Below are positions 26,301 through 35,480 of a stretch of 64,000 bases of DNA, piece by piece. The stretch is taken from NCBI RefSeq assembly GCF_040807025.1, contig NC_090942.1, positions 68,838,911 to 68,902,910 of the forward strand. The letters are read 5' to 3'. This stretch comes from Struthio camelus. Taxonomy: Eukaryota > Chordata > Aves > Struthioniformes > Struthionidae. The translations under genes and the position numbers were made by a program. The notes below the pieces were generated by a model. The model searched no databases. It was not told the origin of the DNA and saw nothing but the letters and a program-made list of their open reading frames with translations. Every line of letters begins with the position of its first letter. Positions within the stretch are counted from its first letter, which is position 1.

Positions 26301-29300
26301 GTGAGGTCCTCGCACAGAGGGTTACCTGGCCATCACTGAGGTCAGTAAGACTGAGGAGACAAAAAGGTCCAGAGGGCCAGGAATACAGCATAAGAGAAAG
26401 GCAAAGTCAAACTCCTCTCTCGGGCAGGCTAGCTTGACAAACAGCTCCAGACAAACACCACCAGGCCTGCAATATTACCCTTGACTGACAACACTGCTCC
26501 TGAGAGCAGGGCTCAGCATATCTGCCATCACCCTGACCTGCCCAGCTTGCAATATCATGGCCTGTTCTGACAAGGATGAATTATTAAGTGCTGCTGCGGG
26601 GCTCATTCATTGCCCAGGGAATGTATTTCTCAGAGGATGAGGGGAAAATAGGCCTTTCTTTTACTTACTCCCAGAACTCGATGACAGGGGAGGTAGCATT
26701 TTCATTCGTCACATTTAGCGTGGAGTTCGTCTTCTGGAATTCCATGCAGCTCCCTGCAGAGGAGGCCCAAGAAGAGAGGGAAGGTAAATAGCAATGACCA
26801 GAAAAACAGAGGATTTGAAAAACAGCTCCCTTTCCATCCGTAACGTCAATACTCAGCAAAAAATAATTTTCTTATAGTCCCATGGATGCATGAAAGGAGT
26901 CCCCTCCAGGATAAGGCTGGCAAGACACTTCGGACAACTAAGCAGACTGCATTTCATTTTTTCTTCCAGTGGGCATGGTGAACCATCCTGAGCAGCACTG
27001 GGCCTACCACTAATGTGTGGCACAGGAAGACTGGATTTTTCATCACTGCCACCGCTGCCAAAAAAGCAAACATCCTCCATGGCTGGAGTCCAGAGCCAGA
27101 GCAGCCTGGAAAGGTATCTAAGCACATTATGTTGGTCAGGCACAGCAAACGGGCATGCAGTAGCAACGTGACACATTGGGAGCTTTCTGGCAAAGACTTA
27201 TGTTATCAAACAGAACTGAGACTCTTCTCCAAAAGTACCCGCAGAGCTGCTGGTCTTGCAATAGCTACTTTGTCTAGCAATAAGCTAGGGTTTGCTCCCC
27301 GCACAAACCATGGTCTGACCCACGTAGTGGTAAGTTGCTTTCATGAGTTAGTTTGTATTGGCAAGCAGCAGGTTTTCTTGTGCAGGAGCTGGGGGATTAG
27401 GAGTGTGGACTCCACACCTACCTGTGTTCCACTCATGGTCACAGCTGCCCCAAGGAAGGTCTATGGTGAACGAACTGAAGAGATAAAACAAGGCCCAGGC
27501 CAGGACAATAATGTAGTAGAAGTTGAGAAGCATGACAATGACCTGTGAGGCATAGCCAATTCCTGCAGAAAGAAGGCCTTGAATGTGGATAAATATGTCA
27601 AGGGGGAGGAACAGGCTTCACCTTAAGGTTGGCGCCTGCACTAGGACCGGCCCGCAAGACAAGTCTCCCACTGTGCTCGTGTAACGCTTGATTTTTTACT
27701 TCTCATTTTGACCATGCTGCTGTTTAAATGCGAGCAGGACAACTGCTCAAGCCATTGTCCCCCCTCCAGTGGTACCCAGACTCCACCATTCTGCATCAGT
27801 GGAGGGTTGGGTGGCTTCCTTGAGAAGCTGACCTCCACACAGGAAGCACGGTGGTGCTCTGATACCCAGGCACGTTCTTCCCTTCCCTTGCTGTTGTGTG
27901 GTGAGGGAAGCCCAGGTAAATCCTGACAGATTGGAAACAGATGGAGAAGAGATCACAACTACCAGCCTGAATACTACGTGGGACTAATGAGCACAGCAGA
28001 GTCAGGGTAGTCACTTTAACCAAACAAGTACCAACAAATTAGTTTGGAGAAAAGCTGAGACTGGATCAATATGTGAAACTACAGGCTGGCAGCCAATTTT
28101 AAGGGGGCAAAGCCCTTAAGGCTCTGGACCCTGGTACCTATGAAAAGTTCAGCCCCACAGGGCAATGAAGGCTTCTAGGCATCAATTCTCTCCTGACTGA
28201 CCCTGCATTTGGCCCACGTTTTAGGGACCAGCGCAGGAGACCATGGTTGCAGGCCTAAAGGGTGCTCCATATAGCATACTGTGTAGCCACCCCTGGGTGA
28301 GGAGCTCACCGTGTGGGGTATTAAATCTGCCCACCAGCTCCAGGCTTCAGACAGTCTGCAGGAAACATCTGTCCATAGGAGCCAGCCCTAATAAGGAGGA
28401 GTTAAGTGCATTCCCCAGGTGGCTCCACCTGAACAGAGCAGCTCTCGGTTGAGGGAGCTGTGAGAAAGCTGAGCAGTCCTGAGAGATGACCGTCAAGGCT
28501 AGCCATTTCGCAGTAAGCCTATCATCACATTATCTTCATTGCAGCATTTTCTAGTAAAAGGATGAGAAGAAAGAAAGAATCTGGACAGGGGATATACAGA
28601 TTATGGTTCGAAAGCAGGTTGGAAAGACATCCAAAAGACAGAAACATATGACAACGCTCCATCTGCTGAATAGCATCTCTTTTACCAAAATTCACTTTTT
28701 ATTTTGCTCACTCTTTCCTTTTCACTGTTTTGGAACTTTTTATACATTAAAAATACACACCTTCTCTGGAAGGTGGCAGAGGAGTTCCTGAAGGTTTTGG
28801 CAAATCGGGGGGAGGCAACTGAAACTTTACAGACCTGAGAAATCACAGAAAGTGGCTTGAGATTGGATGACTGTGCTGAAATAGTGCTAGAAGTAGATCT
28901 GACAGTTCATGATTTATTAAGACAGCTGACACCTTTCACCACTAAGGTTGTAAGCCCTCTGCAGACTCAGGAAAATGACATAGGATTGATTTTAAAAGAT
29001 ATCAGTATATTTTAGGTTCCTCGTAACTATCAGAAGCATTTTCATCGTTTAGCTCTTGGAGGACAATTTTATCAGGCAAAGCTCATGGCCAGAGTGCTGG
29101 GCATGATGTAGAAGGAAGCTGGGATGCAATGTAACTCGGGATACTGTTTGCTGAGAAGGGTGAACAATTTTCTCAGCATTGTTTTGGAACGGGGATGGTC
29201 AGTGACCCTAGCTGGACTGGCATCTGCAATGGTCAGAGCAAGTAGCGAGGTACAGAACGAACTGAGCTGCGAGGACACGCAGCACCCCGTTTCCCCCACG

Positions 29301-32300
29301 CCTCACGGGGTCGGTGTCAAGGGAGCCTCCCTCTGGCTGGGCTGAAGCTCCCAGTCCCAGCGCTCCTTCCCGCCTCGCCTTGCCCTCCCGAGCTCACTCA
29401 CCTTCAAAGAGAGGGCAAATCCTCCTCCAGGCCGTCAGCTCCTTCCCGCCTCGCCTTGCCCTCCTGAGCTCACTCACCTTCAAAGAGAGGGCAAATCCTC
29501 CTCCAGGCCGTCACCCCTCCCTGGCTCGTGTACTGCCCTAGTGCTGTTTCCAGGAGGAACACTGGGATCCCACAGGTGAAGAGGAAGATGAGGTAGGGAA
29601 TGAAGAAGGCACCTGCCAAATTCAAGCAGCGTACAAGAGAAATAAATGAGTACGTTTGGGCCGTCCTAAACCTAGAACTGAGCAACTCCCTCCAGGAAAG
29701 CCCTGAGGAGGATGGTATGGGAGCAACGTGCACTGCTGAGGGTGGGAAGGGCATGGATGCGAGGTGCCAGGAGAAAGGAGTGTTCTTCATGGTCGGACTC
29801 CCAGAGCAATGTGACTGCATGAGAAACTCAACATTTAGAAAAAGAGGAGAGAAAGGAAAGTTTATAGGTCTAACTTTTGTGCAGAAAAGAATAAAACAAG
29901 TTCTCCTTAACTCTACAGAAATAAAGAAGTACATCCTACTGTAAAACCATTGTGATTTTTAAGAAAGCAAATGATTCCTTTTAATCTGATTTTTCTGAAT
30001 GCCTGTTATCAACAATACCACAGATGACAACACCAAGATATTGAAGAACACATTCAGAGTAATATATTCATCCAGTTTTTGGGCTTTCTCAATCGTTCGC
30101 TCACTGAAAAAAGCAAGCATGCAACTGAAAAGAAAGCACAGAAAAGTATTTCCCTCATGCTAGCAGCCAGGGCTCCCTTCTTGGTCAAATCCTAGCATGG
30201 AACCAGACGGGGATGAAATGGATCAGGTTTATGATTATGCCACACTAATGTTAACCGCACTTACAGCTTTTCTCCCACAGAACGTAAGAGAGACAGCCCC
30301 ACGAATGCCCCCTGCTTTGCGAATGCACCATCGACACTGCTGAAGCACTGCTACAAAGGACAGCGAGGAAGGGCAGATATCAGAGCCAAGCTTGGCTGCC
30401 CAGGAGCATGTCCTGGAGGACCTTCCTCTAACTGCACTGGGAACACAGAGCAGGACCGGGGACTACAGTCGGAAAGGGGCAACCCCAAGCAGACCGAGCA
30501 CCAGCAAGGCTGTGGTAGGCTCTGAAGGGCACGCAAAGCCTGAGGGGACATCTTAGCTAGCCGAAAGCTGTCTCTCCCTGCATAGTCCTTTTCTATGCTA
30601 GTGAGGTGCTACCTGGCTCTCGGTCAGGTTGGTGGGGGTGTATGAGGAACAGGAATCCTGGTGTACGGTTAAATGAAATCTCTTGTTTTTCGAGTTAAGC
30701 AGCTTAGCTAGCATGCACAGGCTGGGGAGAGGGAAGAGGTGCTTTGGGCCAGCACTCCTACCCCCACGCTCGCCCCAGCGGAGTATGCAGCCACAACCCT
30801 CCCCTCCCTGCAAAAAAACAACTGACAAAATATACGGGGAGAGCATCTCCACGGCTCCCTATGGGAAATGCCAGCCAAAGGGCCCAATGCTGTTAGCTGG
30901 CAACTGTGGGGAAGGACGAGTGTCTGCGCTAGTGTCTCTCTGCGCTAGTAAATATGAATTGGTTAGGGCAAAGGGCGAGGAGGAATAGTTATATCAACTC
31001 AATCCCCTCAAGTTCCATCTTGTGTGCAGTTATATTACCATAAAAGTGGTGCATTTTTCCAACAGAGATTATCGTTGTACAAAAGTTTGTACTTAACTAC
31101 ACTGCTACCACTAGGTGTAAGGAAACGTCTCCGAGCTGGCAGGTGGGGCTGTCCAACGCAGGTTTCATTTAGCCTGCATTCTGGGCCTTCCTCTTCCTCA
31201 GCAGCTCTAGTTACCTCAAGTTTATCCTTTGCAGTTGGTTTTCCAAAAGACTTCACCCTTCAGGGGTCTACTTTGAGGCTCCTAACACACAGATTACGAA
31301 ACAAATCAAAACAACAGTGGGGCATGGGAGCGATTCACAGGGACGCATTTGGCTCCTGGGCAACCATCTTCTCCCACTCCAGACCTTAACCTCGCTGCTG
31401 CAGTGTTGAGCGCCTTACAGGGGGGGTGACCCTAACCAGCATAGCTGCTCCCCAGAGGGGGGCAGGCCCCCAAACCTCTCTGGGGAGCTGCTGCTGCTGG
31501 GATACTGGGGAGCAATGCCAGGCTGCAAGGCCTTCAAGGACTACCCAGCCATCCTGCCTTGACAGTGCCTTGACAGCACCTTGCAGGTGACAAGGCCATC
31601 GCGTGGCAGAGGACTGGCATTTGCCAGCATAGAGTGGGAAAGGCTGGCGAGTAAGACTGCCTTCAGCCAGGGAGTGCAATGAGGGGGAAAAAAGAAAAAA
31701 GGTGATATAACACAGGTACCTTTCACAACCACGTAGGCCTGGGGGCCCATCTCCATTGCAGCAGAAAGGGCAACCCCTTACAGCAGGTTACAACACAGCT
31801 CCTTCCCATAATACAAAGTGGGATGTCAGACTGCGCATCCAAGCAGTCCCAAAGCGCTACCTGAGTCTTCTCCACTCCAACTCCTCCTGTCCCGCCTCAG
31901 GCTGAAAACCTCGACAGAGATTTTCCTCGCTGAAGCCAGCAGTGTGTCTGCACTGAGCACGTCCTTCATCACAACACTGGCTTCCCCAGCCCTTCCTCCT
32001 TTGTTCTTGCAGGGGTGGCCGCAGACACAAGACAAGCCAGTGCTGGGCGAGCGGGCAGGGCCGGGGTGCGGCAGATTGAGCCACACTGCCAGACAGGCTT
32101 CCCCAGTATTTCCCAATCGGCAGGGCCAGCCTGCCCAGGGAGGGCCTGACCCCACAACAGGAAGCAAAAGCAAGAGCGAACAAGAGCGAAAGAAGAACAT
32201 TTTTTGCCGTTTGCTTCTCCCCCCACTATCACTTTTTTCTTTTTTTTTTTTGGCACCACATAAGACCTTGTTATCAAACACAGAGCACTAAATACGCAAG

Positions 32301-35128
32301 AGACCATTCTTGCTTTTCTGTGTGGAAAGATATCGAAAGAAAGGAAAAGTGACAAGCTGCCTCTATTTGTATAACTCAGATTTTGCAGATATCCTTTCTG
32401 TGAAGAGCCTTGGCTTACTGAGCCAAGCAAAGCAAAAGCTGAGAAGAGTTACCATCACTGTCTACGGCGAGGGGAGAAAGTCAGTTCAGGATGGGGGGCG
32501 CAGAGCCGTTTAAAACTGAAACATTGGCACAAGAACAAATAGTTACAGACTGGCCATGATTAATCTTAAGCTGGAAATTAGATAAAGCTCCCTAACGATC
32601 AGAGAAGCAAAAGTGCCTGCACCAGCCTTCCCAAAGGAGCATAGACAAAACCTCTGACAGCTTTTAAAATTAATCTCAATACATTACAAATGGGTGATTT
32701 GATATAGCACCAGCCAGGGTAGGGCTGGACTCCATCATGAAGGAGAGCACCTCTAATCCAGTGTAGCCTTATTTCATTTCCCAGGAAAAGCCATCTGGAA
32801 AATGTCTTTCTACACAAGAGTCTCATGCACCATCCTTTCTCTAACCTCACGGGAAGGTGGCCAGAGAGGGTCCTGAGGTGACAAATTTTGCCTGAGACTT
32901 CAAATTCCTCCGAGCCTCTCCCACTTCGTGGCTTTGGTTCAGGCCCATTTCTTGAGAAAAAAAGGTTGAGACACCCCTTTTTGTCCTCCCTCTGCTGCAC
33001 AGCCATTCACTGCAGCCCTGGTGATCCAAAAGCCGTCCTCAAGCTCTTCCCTCTTCTCCAGCCAGCAGCACTCAAAAACAGCAGGGCACAGCCATGCATG
33101 GCTGCCCCTCAGGGAGTGCATCAGGGAGAGAGAGGGCTGCAAGGATGCAGCTTCCAGAACTGGCTCCTCTCCTGGCCAGCAATGCTTGTCCCAAGCAGGT
33201 TCCCCATGCAGGGAGCGCGCAGGGACGGTGCAGCGACTGGAACGGGTGCCACACAGCAAGCAGCCGAGAAACGTTCCTGATTAAAAAAGGAAAACAAGAA
33301 AAATCCTCCCTTTCGGAATTAAAATTCCCTATCACCTGGTGAAAAGCAGCAAACACTGAGCAAAATCCAGGGTGAAAATAGCTAAATGGCAGCTAATCCT
33401 CTTTTATGCCACTGGGATGAAAGCAGTTTAGTGAGGCCCATGAGACCACCCCAAGCTAAAGCTAGGGGATTTCAACTCAAAGTCCCCAGCACTTGCTCCA
33501 CGCCAGCTCCATGCCAAGTGCCATTTCTCCTCTCCCCAGCCCTTCCGGGGAGCCCAATTAGCAATTAATCACCAAACAGGGAGCATAATTCCTTCTCCAC
33601 GTGCCGCAGAGAAAACAGACACATGGCCAAACTTAGCAGTGCTTCGGGCTTTCATTTCTTAAATATTTTTTTCCCCTTGAAAGAAAGTCACAAGCTAAAC
33701 AAAGCAGAAACAAAAACACCTGTAAAAGCCCACGGCAACCCTCCACCTGCAAAAGCGAGCCCAGCTCTGCCGTGAAGCTGCAGGCCAGCCCAGCCCATGG
33801 ACCTGCTGCGAATCGTTAACTGCGCACAGGGCCTCAGCAGCACCAACGCACTGTATCCTTTACAGATAATGACAACACGCTGCTCCGTCTCTCTCCCTCG
33901 AGTGTGTACATCCGCGAGCCTCATGACTCCACTCGGGGCGCGTATTCCCCCTCCCACGCACGCACGGCTTCATTCGATGCCAGGAGGCACTGCAGGGAGC
34001 GGAAGAGGTGCTGCGCTTCTTCCTGGAGGTGAGGAAAACCCCTTAGCTCTGCCCACCTCAGCCCCTAGCACCAGGACGCGGCACCCAGGGGTGCAGGCAC
34101 CCAGCCAGCAACAAGGTGTAACGCCAGAGGGCCAACGCCTTCACGTGGGACCGGCGACCGGGCTACTGATCCCAGCACAGCGAGTGAGCAGGCTTCTCCC
34201 TCAGCATTGTGTTTAATGGATTTTCACACCCATGGCAGGCAGGGCCTTCCTTGACAAAGATTTAGAGATGTGCAAAACAGGAGCCAACTGGAAACCGCAT
34301 GTCCTTGGCCCCTCTGCAAACACCTGGGCACCCTCACCTCTAAGATGGGCAAACTCCCAGTAAGGTAAGGCCACGCAGAAACATGCAGACTAGACAAATA
34401 TAGGGTGTGAAACTGTCACGTGCTATCTCATCAACAACAGGAACAGGCCTACTTGGGCACAACAAGCACTCCTACACATCTCCCATGCGTGCACCTTGCT
34501 GTGGTTCTGGGACATGTGGTCCTGTTTGCACAGGGGGCCTGGTGCTCCTCAAGGAAAAGGTGTTTGGGGTGAGTCACCCAGCTGGGAGAGCTGGAGCCCT
34601 CATCCTGCTCCTCCCTCCTTGTGCACACAGCTGCCGGCCTAGCCACAGGACAGGGGCCCCACACGTCTCCAGGAAACACCAGAAACCCTAGCACCATGCC
34701 GCTGGGTTACCCACATCTCACCAAGTCAAAACAGACCCTGCTCACTGCACAGACTGCAAAGCTGTGCCCGTGGGTTGACCTCCTCTCTTCAAATTTATCG
34801 CTTAGGCATTGCTGAGAAGCTGCTGTCAGCCAGAGGTAAGCAGGGGGAGATGCAGATGTGCACAGAGGCATGAGGGACAATGAAGGGATGTTGCATCTGG
34901 GGTTGGCCAAGGGCTGCACTTACCTCCACCATTCTTGTAGCAGAGGTAGGGGAACCGCCACACGTTTCCCAGACCGATGATCTCCCCAGCCGCGGACAGC
35001 ACATACTCCAGCTTGTTATTCCACTGGCCTCGTTCCAGAGTTTGATCCTCTTCCTTCTCCTTTTCCACACCTGGATGTGCAGGTATCGTTTCGCCATTGC
35101 TAACTGCACCGGGGACTCTGTAATCCAT
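1303..35128 (-). CDS. SLC6A13: SLC6A13 (GAT2), GABA/taurine transporter, complete spliced coding region, 14 coding exons
   Basis: Plasma-membrane symporter of the SLC6 (neurotransmitter:sodium symporter) family. In mammals GAT2 moves GABA, taurine and beta-alanine with Na+ and Cl- in liver, kidney and brain coverings. Seen: fourteen exons with GT-AG borders and matching phases join into one open frame of 602 codons plus stop from the ATG at 35128, the length I recall for human GAT2. Twelve hydrophobic segments are present. TM1 carries [16 protein letters not shown], with Glu where GAT1 has Tyr, as in the GAT2/GAT3/BGT1 group. TM6 has GSYNKYHNN and TM8 has LLGLDSQ, both Na+ site regions. The extracellular loop after TM3 has two Cys and three N-glycosylation sequons (NST, NVT, NAT). 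The C-terminus LTELESHC matches GAT2 rather than BGT1. Inferred: an active transporter. The 76-bp duplication at exon 2 is the one oddity that could affect splicing. Confidence 0.95.
2613..2783 (-). CDS. SLC6A13: SLC6A13 coding exon 13 (end of TM11, TM12)
   Basis: 171 bp, 57 codons, phase 0, residues about 507-563. It encodes [19 protein letters not shown], the YPWWGD motif, TM12 with [14 protein letters not shown] and the cytoplasmic KGSLRE. Acceptor CTGCCAG, donor GTGAGG. Confidence 0.95.
3206..3306 (-). CDS. SLC6A13: SLC6A13 coding exon 12 (intracellular loop and TM11)
   Basis: 101 bp, residues about 473-506. It encodes [18 protein letters not shown], a highly conserved intracellular segment, then TM11 with [12 protein letters not shown]. 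Acceptor TTCTGCAG, donor GTGAGAG. Confidence 0.95.
3960..4062 (-). CDS. SLC6A13: SLC6A13 coding exon 11 (TM10)
   Basis: 103 bp, residues about 439-472. It encodes [17 protein letters not shown] and a hydrophobic run through [12 protein letters not shown] to AWVY, the TM10 region of SLC6 carriers. Acceptor TTCCCAG directly followed by six G, donor GTGAGTA. Confidence 0.95.
5491..5628 (-). CDS. SLC6A13: SLC6A13 coding exon 10 (end of TM8, TM9)
   Basis: 138 bp, 46 codons, phase 0 at both ends, residues about 393-438. It begins [16 protein letters not shown], continues with the basic loop FRKKNRRE and TM9 with [13 protein letters not shown], ending LTE. Acceptor CTTTGCAG, donor GTATTT, a less usual but permitted donor. 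Confidence 0.95.
6274..6386 (-). CDS. SLC6A13: SLC6A13 coding exon 9 (extracellular loop 4, TM8)
   Basis: 113 bp, residues about 355-392. It encodes [13 protein letters not shown] (loop 4), [15 protein letters not shown] and the sodium-site motif GLDSQ at its end. Acceptor CCTCTCAG, donor GTAAAGG. It ends in phase 0. Confidence 0.95.
7008..7132 (-). CDS. SLC6A13: SLC6A13 coding exon 8 (TM7, start of loop 4)
   Basis: 125 bp, residues about 313-354. It encodes [18 protein letters not shown], the TM7 region with the conserved NSGTSF chloride/sodium site segment, then [21 protein letters not shown]. Acceptor CTCCCCAG, donor GTGAGTC. Confidence 0.95.
7133..10058 (-). other. SLC6A13: SLC6A13 intron 7
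   Basis: No coding exon is seen. The part near exon 8 holds a C-rich run and a CT-rich stretch around 7470-7510. A MIR-like SINE relic lies near 8936-9065. The remainder is unremarkable. Confidence 0.8.
8936..9065 (-). repeat. MIR-like CORE-SINE relic
   Basis: The plus strand reads ATCATCTCCATGTTACACAT, then GAGATGCAGAGGGTTAGTGCCCAA and GTAGGTCAGAGCCAG. This follows, in order, the reverse complement of the MIR core as I know it (ATTATCCCCATTTTACAGAT, then GAGGCACAGAGAGGTTAAGT, then TGGCAGAGCC). It is strongly diverged, so the limits are approximate. Confidence 0.5.
10059..10162 (-). CDS. SLC6A13: SLC6A13 coding exon 7 (TM6)
   Basis: 104 bp, residues about 279-312. It encodes [15 protein letters not shown] and the unwound TM6 segment [17 protein letters not shown], which contributes to substrate, Na+ and Cl- binding in SLC6 carriers. 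Acceptor CCTTGCAG. The donor GTAACT is weaker than its neighbours. It follows the largest intron (8.9 kb). Confidence 0.95.
12971..12991 (+). repeat. poly-G tract
   Basis: GGGGC is followed by 16 G in a row. Long G runs are prone to replication and sequencing errors and could fold as a G-quadruplex. Confidence 0.9.
13084..13190 (-). repeat. possible diverged CR1 3' fragment
   Basis: The plus strand reads AGGATCAGGCGGGCTGGAAGGGACCTCAG, resembling the inverted CR1 3' end (hinging on TGGAAGGGACCTC), followed by TCATCCAAGC and a CTCCACCTGGCCCTGCAGC run. The octamer tail is absent, so this is a weak call. Confidence 0.3.
14250..15480. promoter_or_regulatory. CpG-island-like block inside SLC6A13 intron 6
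   Basis: The base composition changes abruptly from AT-moderate intron to very GC-rich sequence dense in CpG, for example GAGCGAGCGCGTCC and CCCCGGCGCTGG, then returns to intron-like sequence. Several long open frames on both strands have low-complexity Pro/Arg/Gly/Ala composition, which GC-rich DNA gives by chance. Two ATGs at about 14653-14658 sit in good start contexts, one per strand. Such islands usually mark promoters, so an alternative SLC6A13 promoter or a nested gene is possible. No product is recognised. Confidence 0.6.
16445..16530 (+). repeat. ancient amniote interspersed repeat relic (CR1/L3-type 3' region)
   Basis: It contains GGCCAGAAGAAACAGACCA, then ATCAGCTAGTCTGAGCTC and ATAAGGCAAATCACAGAATTTC. 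This resembles a repeat common in turtles and crocodilians (GGCCAGAAGGGACCA, ATCATCTAGTCTGACCTC, ATAACACAGGCCATAGAA) from memory. The family name is uncertain. Confidence 0.45.
18952..19028 (+). repeat. homopurine-rich tract
   Basis: The plus strand is almost all A and G. On the SLC6A13 strand it is therefore a long pyrimidine tract about 65 nt downstream of the exon 6 donor. Confidence 0.8.
19094..19228 (-). CDS. SLC6A13: SLC6A13 coding exon 6 (TM5 and extracellular loop 3)
   Basis: 135 bp, phase 0 at both ends, residues about 234-278. It encodes [13 protein letters not shown] (TM5), [11 protein letters not shown] and the loop [14 protein letters not shown]. Acceptor CTCTCAG after a pyrimidine tract, donor GTAAGG. 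The exon has no in-frame stop and its 45 codons align with GAT2 without gaps. Confidence 0.95.
22873..22897. repeat. 25-bp palindrome containing a STAT-type site
   Basis: Two 12-base arms (CTTCCTATTTCT and its exact complement) are separated by one base. The centre reads TTCTAAGAA, which fits the TTCNNNGAA consensus bound by STAT factors. Regulatory use is inference only. Confidence 0.6.
23271..23301 (+). repeat. (TC)n microsatellite
   Basis: About 15.5 TC units without interruption, in intron 5 of SLC6A13, about 80 bases from the exon 5 donor. Confidence 0.95.
23383..23515 (-). CDS. SLC6A13: SLC6A13 coding exon 5 (TM4)
   Basis: 133 bp, residues about 189-233. It starts by completing Glu, then [16 protein letters not shown]4 with [14 protein letters not shown] and the cytoplasmic WKGVKSTGK motif. 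Acceptor ATGCAG, donor GTAAGTG. It ends in phase 0. Confidence 0.95.
23516..26668 (-). other. SLC6A13: SLC6A13 intron 4
   Basis: No exon is seen. It holds a possible ancient repeat end near 24190-24252 and a small GGCCAGACAAA tandem repeat near 24110-24140. Confidence 0.75.
24190..24252 (+). repeat. ancient amniote repeat 3' end relic
   Basis: It reads GGATACTAGGCTAGATGGA, then CTTGGTTCAACCCTG and TTCTTATGG. This matches the common amniote repeat end GGATACTGGGCTAGATGGAC, GGTCTGACCCAGT, TTCTTATG, as I remember it. It is diverged, so the family assignment is uncertain. Confidence 0.5.
26669..26753 (-). CDS. SLC6A13: SLC6A13 coding exon 4 (glycosylated extracellular loop 2)
   Basis: 85 bp, residues about 161-188. 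It encodes [10 protein letters not shown] followed by three N-X-T/S sequons (NST, NVT, NAT) and SPVIEFW, ending in the first two bases of a Glu codon. Acceptor CTCTGCAG, donor GTAAGTA. It holds the second conserved Cys of the loop. Phases fit exons 3 and 5. Confidence 0.94.
27422..27562 (-). CDS. SLC6A13: SLC6A13 coding exon 3 (TM3 and start of extracellular loop 2)
   Basis: 141 bp, residues about 114-160. It begins GIGYASQ, carries the long hydrophobic TM3 with [15 protein letters not shown], then DLPWGSC and HEWNT at the start of the large extracellular loop. The Cys in WGSC is one of the conserved loop pair. Acceptor CTGCAG, donor GTAGGTG. Confidence 0.95.
27563..29477 (-). other. SLC6A13: SLC6A13 intron 2
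   Basis: No further exon is seen. The last part next to exon 2 contains the distal copy (29362-29437) of the 76-bp tandem duplication. Confidence 0.8.
29362..29513. repeat. 76-bp tandem duplication covering the exon 2 splice donor
   Basis: Copies 29362-29437 and 29438-29513 differ by one base (CCCTCCCGAG versus CCCTCCTGAG). Each contains the last 36 bases of SLC6A13 exon 2 plus the donor and 40 bases of intron. The right copy is continuous with the rest of exon 2. Confidence 0.95.
29478..29612 (-). CDS. SLC6A13: SLC6A13 coding exon 2 (TM2)
   Basis: 135 bp encoding the end of the TM1 loop and TM2, from AFFIPYL through [11 protein letters not shown] to CPLFE, residues about 69-113. Acceptor TTTGGCAG, donor GTGAGTG, phase 1 at both ends. 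Its last 36 bases and the donor lie in the 29438-29513 copy of a 76-bp tandem duplication. A second, distal copy of the same donor therefore sits 76 bp downstream in the intron. Confidence 0.95.
29613..34923 (-). other. SLC6A13: SLC6A13 intron 1 (between the first two coding exons)
   Basis: No recognisable exon. There is moderate CpG content near 33900-34000. The open frames seen here lack family similarity and splice context. Confidence 0.7.
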
Positions 35129-35195
35129 CCCGCCTTCAGAAGGAGTTTCCTTCATTATGGTTAGAACGTGTCATGCAACAAGGCAGAAATTCAGG
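34924..35195 (-). CDS. SLC6A13: SLC6A13 first coding exon with part of the 5' UTR
   Basis: The coding part encodes the cytoplasmic N-terminus and TM1, ending in CYKNGGG with a codon split G|GT; the donor is GTAAGTG. The right border at 35195 is a proposed acceptor: a pyrimidine-rich stretch followed by CATAG on the minus strand. The preferred start is 35128 (MDYRVPG), which aligns with the human MDSRVSG start and has G at -3 and +4. An in-frame ATG at 35155 would add nine residues (MKETPSEGG). The acceptor implies an upstream non-coding exon that I could not place. Confidence 0.88.
35136..35174 (-). other. short upstream ORF in the SLC6A13 5' UTR
   Basis: On the minus strand an ATG at 35174 opens 12 codons and ends in TGA at 35136-35138, seven bases before the preferred start at 35128. 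It overlaps the in-frame ATG at 35155 in another frame. It could reduce or redirect translation if the transcript includes it. Confidence 0.5.
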
Positions 35196-35433
35196 CTATG
35201 GGAGGCAGGAGAGGCAAGAATACACGTACAAACACATGCACGCATACCAAACCGTTACTATCTCGTTCCTTACAACAGTTCCTGCTGGAGGAAAGGCACT
35301 AAGAGTGTGCGTGCGCTTTCAATGTTTAGTCCAAAATCAGTCATTAAAAGTGACTGTTGGTTTCATTATTTGTAATTGGCTCATCTGAAAACACTCCAGT
35401 TTCTGAAATCCCATCCTTCAAATAAATACATTA

Positions 35434-35480
35434 CTACTGAGAAGTTATATTGCACGCCTACTGAGAAGTTATACTGCACA
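35434..35480 (+). repeat. 24-bp tandem duplication
   Basis: CTACTGAGAAGTTATATTGC is followed 24 bases later by CTACTGAGAAGTTATACTGC, with one mismatch over the shown part. Confidence 0.85.
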
